Assembly: GCF_014873705.1 (NCBI RefSeq)
Contig: NZ_JADBDS010000003.1
Coordinates: 868,001-932,000, forward strand
Length of the DNA: 64,000 nt
Reading direction: 5' to 3'
Source: Mycobacterium sp. OAS707
Lineage (GTDB): Bacteria > Actinomycetota > Actinomycetes > Mycobacteriales > Mycobacteriaceae
Under the pieces are notes generated by a model. It saw only the letters and a list, made by a program, of their open reading frames with translations. It was not told where the DNA came from and did not search any database. The translations under genes were made by a program, and so were the position numbers. How positions within the stretch are numbered: the stretch's first letter is position 1; each line of letters starts with the position of its first letter. Below are positions 46,676 to 55,065 of this stretch, in pieces.

Positions 46676-46735
46676 CGAAGCCCTTCAGTCGTCCGACTTC
46701 GCGGTGTTGTCGGTGGGCCCGGGCATGGTTGCGGT

Positions 46736-47035
46736 ATGAGAACTACCAAGGACGAGGTCATCGGAGCGCTCGAGGCCGTTGAATCCGGCTATCGCACACT
46801 TTCCGCCTTGCCGCTCGAGGCATTGTCTCGATCGGAGACTTATGCGCTCATCGAGCGGCTGGAGACACTGGACAAGGCCGCGGCCGGACTGAGCCGACGA
46901 CTCATCGGGCTGCTCATCTCTGCACCCGACCCCGCGACGTTCGGTGGATCGTCGCGGGCGGAGGCACTCGCGAGGCGACTGCGCATCTCGCCGGGGGAAG
47001 CGCAGCGGCGCATAGACGACGCGATGCCGGCCTAG
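46736..47035 (+). pseudogene. Truncated 13E12/DUF222-family remnant
   Basis: A 99-residue frame resembling only the N-terminal part of 13E12 repeat (DUF222) proteins: ALSRSETYALIERLETLDKA, then SSRAEALARRLRISPGEAQR and RIDDAMPA before a stop. Full members are roughly 400-500 aa and continue with a long conserved region and an HNH motif; neither is found downstream in any frame, where a convergent unrelated gene begins. It is most likely a deletion remnant, though an expressed short protein cannot be excluded. In M. tuberculosis several 13E12 genes are LexA-regulated. Its stop overlaps the stop of the convergent gene. Confidence 0.6.
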
Positions 47036-47340
47036 TCGGTTTTTCGCTTGAGCACCCATGCCGGAATCCAGTGGGTCACCGACTTGCGTCGCGAACCATA
47101 GGCGATCTCGTAGGTGACCAGTCCCCACCAATAGCCCTGCTCGCAGATGCCCCAACAGGTCAGCCTGCCGTCGACGACGGAGTGCATCTGCAGGCCGGCG
47201 GGGTTGTAGCCGCCGCCACGATGCGGCTCGCGCGGGAACAGCGCAGCAAGGTCCACCAGCACCGCGACCGGCGGGTCGACGCGGCGGAAGGCCTGCTGCA
47301 CGGGCTGCCCGTTGTAGCCGATCGATTGGAGCTCGCCCAC
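47032..47340 (-). CDS. Unknown small protein with a leaderless, SOS-box-overlapped start
   Basis: 102 aa from the GTG at 47340 (VGELQSIGYNGQPVQQAF). The -10 TATGAT (minus strand, 47352-47347) is 6 bp upstream of this GTG, so an mRNA starting at the codon is predicted, and the LexA-like box overlaps the -10. An upstream ATG at 47370 would translate through the promoter. Visible features: VDPPVAVLVDLAALFPREPH, a Trp/Tyr-rich stretch CWGICEQGYWWGLVTYEIAY and a basic tail WVLKRKTD. No signal peptide, no family recognised. Converges on the 13E12 remnant and is divergent from the PaiB-like gene. Confidence 0.65.
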   Translation of the reverse strand: MGELQSIGYNGQPVQQAFRRVDPPVAVLVDLAALFPREPHRGGGYNPAGLQMHSVVDGRLTCWGICEQGYWWGLVTYEIAYGSRRKSVTHWIPAWVLKRKTD

Positions 47341-47343
47341 TGT

Positions 47344-47359
47344 TCGATCATACGTTCGA
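47344..47359 (-). promoter_or_regulatory. LexA/SOS-box-like operator over the -10 of the unknown gene
   Basis: Read on the minus strand the 16 bp are TCGAACGTATGATCGA, differing at one position from the mycobacterial LexA consensus TCGAAC-N4-GTTCGA. It contains the -10 TATGAT that would drive the 47032-47340 gene. LexA binding here would block that promoter and could also affect the divergent gene 45 bp away. Confidence 0.6.
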
Positions 47360-47403
47360 ATGGACCGCATCCCGGTTGCTGACCGCTTTACGCTGAAGCT
47401 GCC

Positions 47404-48042
47404 ATGTACATACCTAGACAGTTCGCACTTGCCGACGAGGAAACCGCGGCCGCGCTGGCTCAGGCGGGCTTCGCCCATCTCGTCACACACGACCCCTCGG
47501 GGTTGATGGTGACGCCGCTGCCGCTGCTCTATGACGCGGACCGGCACTCGCTCGTCGGGCACGTGTCGCGGGCCAACCCGCACTGGAAGGCCGACGGCTG
47601 CGAGTCGGTGGCGATCTTCTCCGGACCGCACGCCTACATCTCGCCCAGCTTCTACGCGACGAAGACGGAAACGGGCAAGGTCGTGCCGACGTGGAACTAC
47701 GAGTTGCTGAACGTCTACGGCCGACTCGTCGCCCACGACGACGCGGAGTGGGTGCTCGACCTCGTCACGATGCTGACGAACCGGCACGAGCAAGGTCGCG
47801 CTCAGCCGTGGCAGGTCACCGATGCGCCCGAGAGCTACACGCGGGCACAGCTGCGTGCGATCGTCGGCGTCGAGCTGGTGATCGCGAAAGTCGAAGGCAA
47901 GGCGAAGATGTCGCAGAACCAACCCGAACGCAACCGCACGGGAGTGGTGGCAGGGCTCAAGGAATCCGATGCGCCGGGCGATCAGCTCGTCGCCGACCGT
48001 GTCGAGGCTTTCGGCAGCACGAACGCGAACACCCGGGGATAG
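47404..48042 (+). CDS. PaiB-family FMN-binding protein
   Basis: 212 aa. It begins MYIPRQFALADEETAAALAQ and has LVTHDPSGLMVTPLPLLYDA, GHVSRANPHWKA, FYATKTETGKVVPTWNYELL and GVVAGLKESDAPGDQLVADR, the standard blocks of the PaiB/YwbI-type split-barrel family annotated as FMN-binding negative transcriptional regulators. In Bacillus, PaiB affects sporulation and protease genes; direct DNA binding is doubtful and an enzymatic role is possible. The 3-prime end overlaps the convergent C39-like gene by 61 bp. Confidence 0.88.
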   Translation: MYIPRQFALADEETAAALAQAGFAHLVTHDPSGLMVTPLPLLYDADRHSLVGHVSRANPHWKADGCESVAIFSGPHAYISPSFYATKTETGKVVPTWNYELLNVYGRLVAHDDAEWVLDLVTMLTNRHEQGRAQPWQVTDAPESYTRAQLRAIVGVELVIAKVEGKAKMSQNQPERNRTGVVAGLKESDAPGDQLVADRVEAFGSTNANTRG

Positions 48043-48503
48043 CCCAACGCGGCCAGCCGCGATCGCCTCACCGCGTCGACCGACACCGTGCGTACCGCTC
48101 CGGACGACGGCTCGTAGCACTGCCACAGCGGTCCGGCCACTTCGACGATCAGCACCCAGTGCCGCGGGATGAACCGTCCTATCAACATCGCGACCGGACG
48201 GCCGGCCTGCACCGCACGCCCCACATCGGACAAGTTGTCGCGCCACCCCCGAAACACCCGCCACCGGTAGCGGACGCCGGAACCGCTCAGCGCATGCGCC
48301 ATCCCCATCGGCGTGGTGCCCAATCGGCGCGGCCAGATCCGGTTCACCTCACGATGCACCCTGGCCTGTTCGTCGGCGAACCACGCGGGATCGGACAGCC
48401 CGACGCCCCGGCCCGGGTCCAGCAGCGCACCCGCGACTACTGCGACGGTCGGTCCGCACGTCACGCCGTCACGCTGCCGAAGGTTCAGCTCACCGAGGTT
48501 CAC
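47982..48503 (-). CDS. C39-like cysteine peptidase domain protein
   Basis: 173 aa from GTG. LRQRDGVTCGPTVAVVAGAL carries the Gln and Cys-Gly-Pro typical of the papain-like C39 fold (catalytic Cys16), followed about 90 residues later by PRHWVLIVEVAGP with the candidate His and CYEPSSGAVRTV for the third residue. No signal peptide is seen, so it would act in the cytosol. It could process a peptide or be a non-proteolytic relative. Overlaps the PaiB-like gene by 61 bp at the 3-prime ends, unusually long for convergent genes, so the true C termini may differ slightly. Confidence 0.65.
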   Translation of the reverse strand: MNLGELNLRQRDGVTCGPTVAVVAGALLDPGRGVGLSDPAWFADEQARVHREVNRIWPRRLGTTPMGMAHALSGSGVRYRWRVFRGWRDNLSDVGRAVQAGRPVAMLIGRFIPRHWVLIVEVAGPLWQCYEPSSGAVRTVSVDAVRRSRLAALGYPRVFAFVLPKASTRSATS

Positions 48504-48539
48504 CGGTTACCACGGTAGGTCGAGGGGTACCCGGCGCTG

Positions 48540-49922
48540 GTGAGCTTCGACATCACGCCTACGGCTGCGCAGCACGACCTCGCCCGACGCACACACGAGT
48601 TCGCAGAGCAATGCGTCAGACCGGTGGCCCTCGAGTACGACCAGCGCCAGGAGTTTCCGTGGCCGGTGCTGGAGGAGGCCGCAGGCCGAGGGTTCTACAG
48701 CCCGCTGTTCTACCGCGACCTGATCGGCGACCCGACCGGGCTGTCGCTGCCGATGTTCATGGAGGAGCTGTTCTGGGGCTGCGCAGGCATCGGGCTTGCG
48801 ATCGTGATGCCTGCATTGGCGCTTTCGGCGATCGGCCAGGCCGCCTCGCCGGAGCAGATGCTGCAGTGGGCGCCCGAATGTTTCGGCACACCAGGCGATC
48901 TCAAGCTCGCCGCCCTCGCCATCTCGGAGCCCGAGGGTGGCAGCGACGTGCGCAACCTGCGCACCCGAGCACGCCGCGATGGCGACGACTGGATCATCGA
49001 CGGCCACAAGATGTGGATCGGCAACGGCGGCATCGCCAACGTGCACGTGGTCAACGCCGTGGTCGACGAGGAACTCGGCCACCGAGGCCAGGCGCTGTTC
49101 ATCGTGCCGGGCGGCACGCCTGGCCTGGAACTCGTGCGCAAACTCGACAAGCTCGGCTGTCGCGCGTCGCACACCGCCGAGCTGAAGTTCAACGGCGTTC
49201 GGGTGCCAGGCGCCAACCTGCTCGGCGGTCAGGAAAAGCTCGAGCACAAGCTCGCCAAGGCCCGCGAAGCGATCGAGGGCGCCAAGCATTCCGGCTCAGC
49301 CACCATGGGCACCTTCGAGCAGACCCGCCCGATGGTCGCCGCACAGGCGCTCGGAATCACCAGGGCCGCACTGGAATACGCGACCGAGTATGCCAACAGA
49401 CGCGAGGCTTTCGGCGCCCCGATCATCGACAACCAGGGCATCGCGTTCCCGCTGGCCGACCTGGCCACCGCACTGGACGCCGCGCGGTTGCTGACCTGGC
49501 GGGCCTCCTGGATGGCCGCGACCGGGGTGCCGTTCGAGCGCGGTGAAGGCTCGATGGCCAAGCTTGCCGCCAGCGAACTCGCCGTGCGCACCACCGAACG
49601 CGCGATCCAGACCATGGGCGGCTGGGGCTACATCAAGGACCATCCTGTCGAGAAGTGGTATCGAGATGCCAAGCTGTACACCATCTTTGAGGGCACCAGC
49701 GAGATTCAGCGCGTGGTCATCTCCAATGCGCTCGGTGCCGCCGACGGCAAACCGCCCCTGCATGTGGACCTGGAGCCGACCGGTGGCCCGCTGAACAAAT
49801 GGTTCGGTCGCGGCACGCCACTGCGCGGCAGGGCGGCCGATGCGGCGCTTGCGGCCAAGGATCGCGTCCCCGGCCCGATAATGCGGTTGGCGATGAACGC
49901 TTTGCGTCCGCCCCGCAAGTGA
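48540..49922 (+). CDS. Acyl-CoA dehydrogenase (FadE type)
   Basis: 460 aa from GTG. FAD and substrate motifs are present: LAALAISEPEGGSDVRNLRT, WIIDGHKMWIGNGGIANVHV, ATEYANRREAFGAPIIDNQG, and the C-terminal IQTMGGWGYIKDHPVEKWYR with KLYTIFEGTSEIQRVVI, in which the Glu of FEGTSE is at the catalytic-base position of medium-chain enzymes. The protein is about 60 residues longer than the usual 380-400, with a C-terminal extension (GPLNKWFGRGTPLRGRAADA). Introduces a 2,3 double bond in an acyl-CoA. The PEP-mutase-like gene follows 43 bp downstream. Confidence 0.92.
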   Translation: MSFDITPTAAQHDLARRTHEFAEQCVRPVALEYDQRQEFPWPVLEEAAGRGFYSPLFYRDLIGDPTGLSLPMFMEELFWGCAGIGLAIVMPALALSAIGQAASPEQMLQWAPECFGTPGDLKLAALAISEPEGGSDVRNLRTRARRDGDDWIIDGHKMWIGNGGIANVHVVNAVVDEELGHRGQALFIVPGGTPGLELVRKLDKLGCRASHTAELKFNGVRVPGANLLGGQEKLEHKLAKAREAIEGAKHSGSATMGTFEQTRPMVAAQALGITRAALEYATEYANRREAFGAPIIDNQGIAFPLADLATALDAARLLTWRASWMAATGVPFERGEGSMAKLAASELAVRTTERAIQTMGGWGYIKDHPVEKWYRDAKLYTIFEGTSEIQRVVISNALGAADGKPPLHVDLEPTGGPLNKWFGRGTPLRGRAADAALAAKDRVPGPIMRLAMNALRPPRK

Positions 49923-49965
49923 CCCGCAAGTGAAAGGTGTCCGCGATGGCGGTCAGGACCGGCGA

Positions 49966-50742
49966 GTGACGTTTCGGGACCTGCACTATCGCGACGTTCC
50001 GCTGCTGCTGCCCAACGCCTGGGATGTGCCGTCTGCGCTGGCGCTGCTGGAATGTGGCTTCACCGCTGTCGGCACGACGAGCTTCGGCGTCGCATCCAGC
50101 CTCGGCAGACCCGACGGCGGCCGAGCCACCAAAGAGGCCAACCTCGCCCTCGCCGCCGCACTGCAACCGCTGGACTGCTACGTCAGCATGGACATCGAAG
50201 ACGGCTACGCCGATGACCCCGGCCAGGTCGCCGAATACGTCACCCGACTGCAGGCCGCCGGCATCAACATCGAGGACAGCACCGACGAGAAGCTGATCGA
50301 CCCCGGCCGGCATGCGGCGAAAGTGCAAGCCATCAAACATCGTTCGCCCGACGTGTTCGTCAACGCCCGCGTCGACACCTACTGGCTCGGCCAGGATGCC
50401 ACGGTGACAGCGACGCTCACCCGTGCCGCGCGATACGTCGAAGCAGGCGCCGACGGCATCTTCGTCCCCGGCGCCACCGACCCCGACGTGGTACGTCAGC
50501 TCACGACAGAGATTCCGGTACCCGTCAATGCCCTTGCCATCCCCGGTCACTCGCTCGCAGAACTCGCCGAACTCGGCGTGCGAAGGGTATCCACGGGCTC
50601 ACTGCCGTACCGCGCCGCAATTCGCGCCGCAGCGCAGGCCGCCGTCGCGCTGCGCGACGCCACCGAGGTGCCCGCGGCCGACCCCTACCCCGAGATGCAG
50701 GCCCGCCTCGTGCGCTACGCCGATCAGAAGTTCAGCGGGTAG
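49966..50742 (+). CDS. Isocitrate lyase/PEP mutase-family protein
   Basis: 258 aa from the GTG at 49966, preceded by AGGA at 7 bp; a GTG at 49930 lacks such a site. The TIM barrel has LLLPNAWDVPSALALLECGF, AVGTTSFGVASSLG, SMDIEDGYADD (the metal-binding DxEDGY), GINIEDS and VFVNARVDTYWLG. This is the PEP mutase/carboxyvinyl-phosphonate phosphorylmutase/methylisocitrate-lyase superfamily; the short active-site loop lacks the Lys-Lys-Cys-Gly-His of true isocitrate lyases, favouring an oxaloacetate-hydrolase or uncharacterised lyase activity. Overlaps the convergent SDR by 19 bp. Confidence 0.85.
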   Translation: MTFRDLHYRDVPLLLPNAWDVPSALALLECGFTAVGTTSFGVASSLGRPDGGRATKEANLALAAALQPLDCYVSMDIEDGYADDPGQVAEYVTRLQAAGINIEDSTDEKLIDPGRHAAKVQAIKHRSPDVFVNARVDTYWLGQDATVTATLTRAARYVEAGADGIFVPGATDPDVVRQLTTEIPVPVNALAIPGHSLAELAELGVRRVSTGSLPYRAAIRAAAQAAVALRDATEVPAADPYPEMQARLVRYADQKFSG

Positions 50743-51476
50743 CCGCCGCTGACCTTGAGCGTCTCACCGGTGATGAACGACGCCTCGTCCGAACACAGGA
50801 ACAACATCGCCGACACGACGTCGTCCATTGTGCCGAGCCGGTGCACGAGCTGGAGTCGTTGCACGAATTCGTCGATCAGCGGTGTCGGCAGATCGGCAAG
50901 CGCGTTCTCGGTGCTCATCAGGCCGGGAGCTATCGCGTTGACCCGGATGCGGTCCGGCGCCAGTTCGGTCGCGAACGCGACGGTCAGACCACGGACGGTC
51001 AGCTTGGACACCGCGTACGGCGTCGCGCTCTGATAGCCGGCAATCGACGAGATGTTCAGCACGACACCGCCCCCGCGGTCGCGCATCGAATCCCGGCACG
51101 CCAATGTCACGTTGATCACGCCCATCACATTGACGTCGAAGAGGTTGCGGATCTCGTCACGCGACAACGCCCCGAAGGGCTGGTTGTACTTCGTCAGGTG
51201 CAGACCGGCGTTGTTGATGACGATGTCGATACCGCCGAACTGCGCGCTCGCCGCGGCGACTGCGGCGTCTACCCGGTCCGCGTCGGCGACGTCGCAGTCC
51301 ACCGCGATCGCGTGAGCCCCCGACGAAACGAGTTCGGCCGCAGTGCGTTCGGCTCCGTCGACGTCGATGTCGGCCAGTACGACGTTGGCGCCCCCGGCTG
51401 CCAGTGCCCTCGCGAACGCCCTGCCAAAGCCGATCGCGCCGCCGGTGATCAGGGCGGTGCGACTTTCGAAGGTCAT
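50724..51476 (-). CDS. Short-chain dehydrogenase/reductase (classical SDR)
   Basis: 250 aa. TGGAIGFGRAFARAL is the cofactor motif TGxxxGxG, ADIDVDGAERTAAE suggests NAD preference (acidic residue after beta-2), VINNAGLH and the catalytic S (NISSIAG) and YAVSK follow, and APGLMSTENALADLP closes the fold. All catalytic residues are in place. The ATG overlaps the stop of the membrane hydrolase upstream (ATGA), so they are translationally coupled. Substrate unknown. Confidence 0.92.
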   Translation of the reverse strand: MTFESRTALITGGAIGFGRAFARALAAGGANVVLADIDVDGAERTAAELVSSGAHAIAVDCDVADADRVDAAVAAASAQFGGIDIVINNAGLHLTKYNQPFGALSRDEIRNLFDVNVMGVINVTLACRDSMRDRGGGVVLNISSIAGYQSATPYAVSKLTVRGLTVAFATELAPDRIRVNAIAPGLMSTENALADLPTPLIDEFVQRLQLVHRLGTMDDVVSAMLFLCSDEASFITGETLKVSGGYPLNF

Positions 51477-53788
51477 TGCAACTCCTTCGTCGGCGGCGCC
51501 GTCGCGCTGGTATCGGCCGGCGCAGATCCTTCTGGCAGCACCGTGGACTGGAGGGCGGTCATGGCGTCGTCGTACTCCTTGCGGGTCCAGAAACCGGAGT
51601 GCCCGCAGACCCGTCCCCCGGGGTCCGGTACCGACCCCGTCCGCGGTACATCAAACAGGCGCCAGTCGATGTCCTCGCTCTGTGCCAGTCGCAGTTCGGT
51701 GTTCTCGTCGTCGAAGATCCACGCCCCGATCGGGTCGGAGCAGCACCACAGGTTGATCCACTGTTCGTTCGGCTGCAGCTGCCACTGCCGCAACCGTCCC
51801 AACGCCTCGGCGCCGAAGTAGGCCGGGAAGTTCTGCGCGTACAGCCGCCGCAGCGGTGAGCCGAACGTCAGCAGGGGGTAGTGCTCGGTTGCCGTATTCG
51901 CCTGCAGCAGCGTCGCTCCCGCGATCACGGTGCCCTGGCTGTGGGCGACGAGTACGACTGGGACACCGGCTCGCCTGAACCCGTCGAGCCGCAACCGCAC
52001 ATCCCACACCGTTCGGGCGCCATACGACGGCGGAGTCAACGGGTGATTGGCGCGTGGCCAGAATGTCACCACATCCCACAGGATGGCCACCGCGCGTCGC
52101 AGTTGGCGGTTCCGATAGGCCGCCGCGGCCAGCAGCACCAAGCCGGCCGCCAGTGCGGCGGAGATGAACACGCTGATCCGAAAGATCCATGTCGACCAGT
52201 TGAACGAACTGAACTGGGGCACTGAAAGATTCACGATCAGCGCGCCCGCGGTTGTTATCACGGCGACCAGCGCCATGGCTGCCAAGCTGCGGGCGCCGAC
52301 GTCGGTCAGTGACGCCAACGCCCGTGCCCGAGCAATCGTGTCGAGCTGTGCACTGGGGCCGGTGACGCCGGGGTAGTCGGTGCGCACTTCACGCAGTTGG
52401 CTTTCGACGCGTCTCGGAATGACCCGCAGCCACACGTACGCGCCCACCGCGATTGCGACAGCGATCGTCGCGACGGTGGCAACGGCCGCCCAGACATACG
52501 GCGGCGGCACGATCAGCGGCGCATCTACCTTCGGTGTCTGCGCAGTCTCGGCGGACAGCACGGGCCTGCCGAACACCTGCGCAATCCCGAGGCCGACACC
52601 GACGCTGAACCCGCCGCCGATGAGCCAACCGACCAACGCCACAAAAGGTCCGGTGAATCCGCTGAGCGTCATCCGGTAGCCGCCGTCGCGTGTGGTTCGC
52701 TCCGCGGTTTGTGTACCGCGCATCGACAACGCGGTGAACACAAACAACGCGCACAGCATCACCACCTGCACGACGAACAAGACATAGATCGCCATGTGCA
52801 GGCCCGGCAGGTGTCCCGGAGCGGTCGGATAGGACACGTCGGCAACGCCGGCCCAAAGCAGCGCTGCGACAAGCATTCCCAGCGATACGACCCGCACCGC
52901 GTTCAGCGGGCGTGTCACATGGTTGACGCCGTTTCCGCCGCGCGCGGTGGCCTTGCTCGAGGCGGTGGCCAATACGGCGGTGGGCAGAAGCAGGCCGTTG
53001 ACCGCCAGCAGGCCAATGCCCACCGTGCGGGCGGTAGGCGACGCGGCGTACTGCACCGGTGCGGCCAACACCACGGCGGCCAACCCGGCCGCCCACGCCG
53101 TCACATGGCAGTAGCGCAGCCGCAGCACCGACTCGTCGGGATTCCAGAACGAGTTCTGCGCCAGCGGCGTATCTTGCTCCAGCACAGCAGGACTCGGCGG
53201 TGCGTCACGGCCATCCGTGTCGACCTTCGTCTCCTCGGCACCCAGCCGCCACAACAACGCGATTGCCGCCACCAGCGGCAGCGCGCTCGCCGCCAGCTGC
53301 CAACCGCGGGGCCACGCTTCCATGAACGTCAACGGACCCGCGCTGCAGTAGTCCAAACCCACGCACTGCCAGACGATTACATCCATCACCGCGATCGCCG
53401 CGGCGAGCATCAGCGTCAACGTGAACGACAAGGCGATCAACCGCAGCAATGTCACCGAGATGGCGGCGGGACGCCTTCGGCCCGCGGGCGGCAACATCCA
53501 GTGCGCGAGGTCGATCAGGATGAACGGCAGAAACAGCAGCCACAGCGCGCGGCTGGCCTTACCGGATGTCAACGCGCCCCACGAATACGCCTCCATCACC
53601 CTGCGCCACCCGTCGGGCTTTGACGGGCCGGCCGCCTCGTCGATCCCCGGCTTTCGGCGATAGAAGCCGGCATCCGCGTCGCCTGCGGTCCGCTCGACGT
53701 CCTCGGGGGGACAGCCGAGCAGCGCTTCTGGCGGTGCACCCGAGACGCCGTGCACCCGCAACTCCACGACCGTTCCGATGTCGGTCAT
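51473..53788 (-). CDS. Large membrane protein with alpha/beta hydrolase features
   Basis: 771 aa from the ATG at 53788 (MTDIGTVVELRVHGVSG); further upstream sequence is antisense to the alcohol dehydrogenase leader. The N-terminal beta strand with HGVSGAPPEALL resembles the oxyanion HG segment of alpha/beta hydrolases. Eight to ten membrane spans occupy about residues 80-570. The C-terminal domain contains the nucleophile elbow VVLVAHSQGTVIAG followed by LLTFGSPLRRLYAQNFPAYF, typical of lipases/esterases. The hydrolase core thus appears split around a membrane region. Coupled to an SDR downstream. No characterised homologue comes to mind. Confidence 0.75.
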   Translation of the reverse strand: MTDIGTVVELRVHGVSGAPPEALLGCPPEDVERTAGDADAGFYRRKPGIDEAAGPSKPDGWRRVMEAYSWGALTSGKASRALWLLFLPFILIDLAHWMLPPAGRRRPAAISVTLLRLIALSFTLTLMLAAAIAVMDVIVWQCVGLDYCSAGPLTFMEAWPRGWQLAASALPLVAAIALLWRLGAEETKVDTDGRDAPPSPAVLEQDTPLAQNSFWNPDESVLRLRYCHVTAWAAGLAAVVLAAPVQYAASPTARTVGIGLLAVNGLLLPTAVLATASSKATARGGNGVNHVTRPLNAVRVVSLGMLVAALLWAGVADVSYPTAPGHLPGLHMAIYVLFVVQVVMLCALFVFTALSMRGTQTAERTTRDGGYRMTLSGFTGPFVALVGWLIGGGFSVGVGLGIAQVFGRPVLSAETAQTPKVDAPLIVPPPYVWAAVATVATIAVAIAVGAYVWLRVIPRRVESQLREVRTDYPGVTGPSAQLDTIARARALASLTDVGARSLAAMALVAVITTAGALIVNLSVPQFSSFNWSTWIFRISVFISAALAAGLVLLAAAAYRNRQLRRAVAILWDVVTFWPRANHPLTPPSYGARTVWDVRLRLDGFRRAGVPVVLVAHSQGTVIAGATLLQANTATEHYPLLTFGSPLRRLYAQNFPAYFGAEALGRLRQWQLQPNEQWINLWCCSDPIGAWIFDDENTELRLAQSEDIDWRLFDVPRTGSVPDPGGRVCGHSGFWTRKEYDDAMTALQSTVLPEGSAPADTSATAPPTKELQ

Positions 53789-53868
53789 CCCCCCATCCTT
53801 GCCCGAGGTTTGGCGATCGCCGAGATGGGCACGCCCGTAGAAACGACGAATCTGCAAGGAGCACACAC

Positions 53869-55047
53869 ATGCGAGCAGTCACGTGGCAGGGCAGGCGAAA
53901 GGTGTCCGTGGACACGGTGCCCGATCCGGCGATCAAGGAGCCCACCGACGCGATCATCCGAGTAACCAGCACGAACATCTGCGGATCGGATCTGCACCTG
54001 TATGAGGTGCTCGGAGCGTTCATGACGCCGGGCGACATCCTCGGCCACGAAGCGATGGGCGTCGTCGAAGAAGTCGGCCGCGAGGTCGACACCCTGGCCG
54101 TCGGAGACCGCGTCGTGATTCCGTTCAACATCTCCTGCGGCAGCTGCTTCATGTGTGACCACGGACTGCAGAGCCAATGCGAGACGACGCAGAATCGCGA
54201 CCAGGGCACCGGCGCTGCGCTGTTCGGCTACTCCAAGTTGTACGGCGAGGTGGCCGGCGGCCAGGCGGAGTATCTGCGGGTGCCGCAGGCGCAGTACACC
54301 CACATCAAGGTGCCGCAGGACGGGCCGGACGAGCGGTACGTGTACCTGTCGGACGTGCTGCCCACCGCGTGGCAGGCCGTGGAGTACGCCGACGTCCCCG
54401 ACGGTGGCACGCTCGTCGTGCTCGGTCTCGGACCGATCGGTTCGATGGCGTGCCGGATCGCGGCGCACCGCAAGAGTTGCCGGGTGATCGGAGTGGACCT
54501 GGTCGAGGAGCGACTGGACCGCGCCCGCGAATACTGCACTGACGTCATCGATTTGCGAAAAGAAGACGTGCACGACGTGGTGCTGAGCCACACCGACGGC
54601 CGCGGCGCCGACTCGGTGATCGACGCGGTCGGGATGGAAGCTCACGGCTCGCCCATCGCCGAGACCATGCAGACCGCCGCCGGCTTCCTTCCTTCACCGG
54701 TTGGTCGCGTGGTGATGAAGCAGGCAGGGGTCGACCGCCTGGCCGCACTGAACTCCGCGATCGCGTTGGTGCGCAGGGGCGGCACCATCTCGCTGTCCGG
54801 CGTCTACGGCGGAGCGGCAGACCCGATCAACATGATGTCGTTGTTCGACAAACAGATTCAGTTGCGGATGGGCCAGGCCAACGTCAAGAAGTGGGTGCCC
54901 GACATCATGCCGCTGCTGACCGCCGAGGATCCGCTGGGAGTCGAGCAGTTCGCCACTCACCGACTGCCGCTGACAGCTGCACCCGACGCCTACGAGACGT
55001 TCCAGAAGAAGCAGGACGGCATGGTCAAGGTGGTACTCACGCCGTAA
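53869..55047 (+). CDS. Zinc-dependent alcohol dehydrogenase (formaldehyde dehydrogenase-like)
   Basis: 392 aa from the ATG at 53869, preceded by AAGGAG; the upstream open frame is antisense to the membrane hydrolase. Catalytic zinc ligands are in NICGSDLHLYE and GHEAMGVVEEVG; the structural zinc loop is CGSCFMCDHGLQSQC (four Cys). The NAD motif is VLGLGPIGSMACRIAA. The pattern DQGTGAALFGYSKLYGEVAGG resembles glutathione-independent formaldehyde dehydrogenases and related enzymes. Oxidises an alcohol or aldehyde hydrate with NAD(P). Followed 18 bp later by the PLP decarboxylase-like gene, so probably an operon. Confidence 0.92.
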   Translation: MRAVTWQGRRKVSVDTVPDPAIKEPTDAIIRVTSTNICGSDLHLYEVLGAFMTPGDILGHEAMGVVEEVGREVDTLAVGDRVVIPFNISCGSCFMCDHGLQSQCETTQNRDQGTGAALFGYSKLYGEVAGGQAEYLRVPQAQYTHIKVPQDGPDERYVYLSDVLPTAWQAVEYADVPDGGTLVVLGLGPIGSMACRIAAHRKSCRVIGVDLVEERLDRAREYCTDVIDLRKEDVHDVVLSHTDGRGADSVIDAVGMEAHGSPIAETMQTAAGFLPSPVGRVVMKQAGVDRLAALNSAIALVRRGGTISLSGVYGGAADPINMMSLFDKQIQLRMGQANVKKWVPDIMPLLTAEDPLGVEQFATHRLPLTAAPDAYETFQKKQDGMVKVVLTP

Positions 55048-55065
55048 ACGGGTACTCCGCCGATC

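Noticed and set aside
47032..48264. A 410-codon minus-strand frame covering the PaiB-like gene and the unknown small gene
   Set aside because: Its upstream part is antisense to the complete PaiB-like gene and crosses the promoter; only the last 102 codons after GTG 47340 look real.
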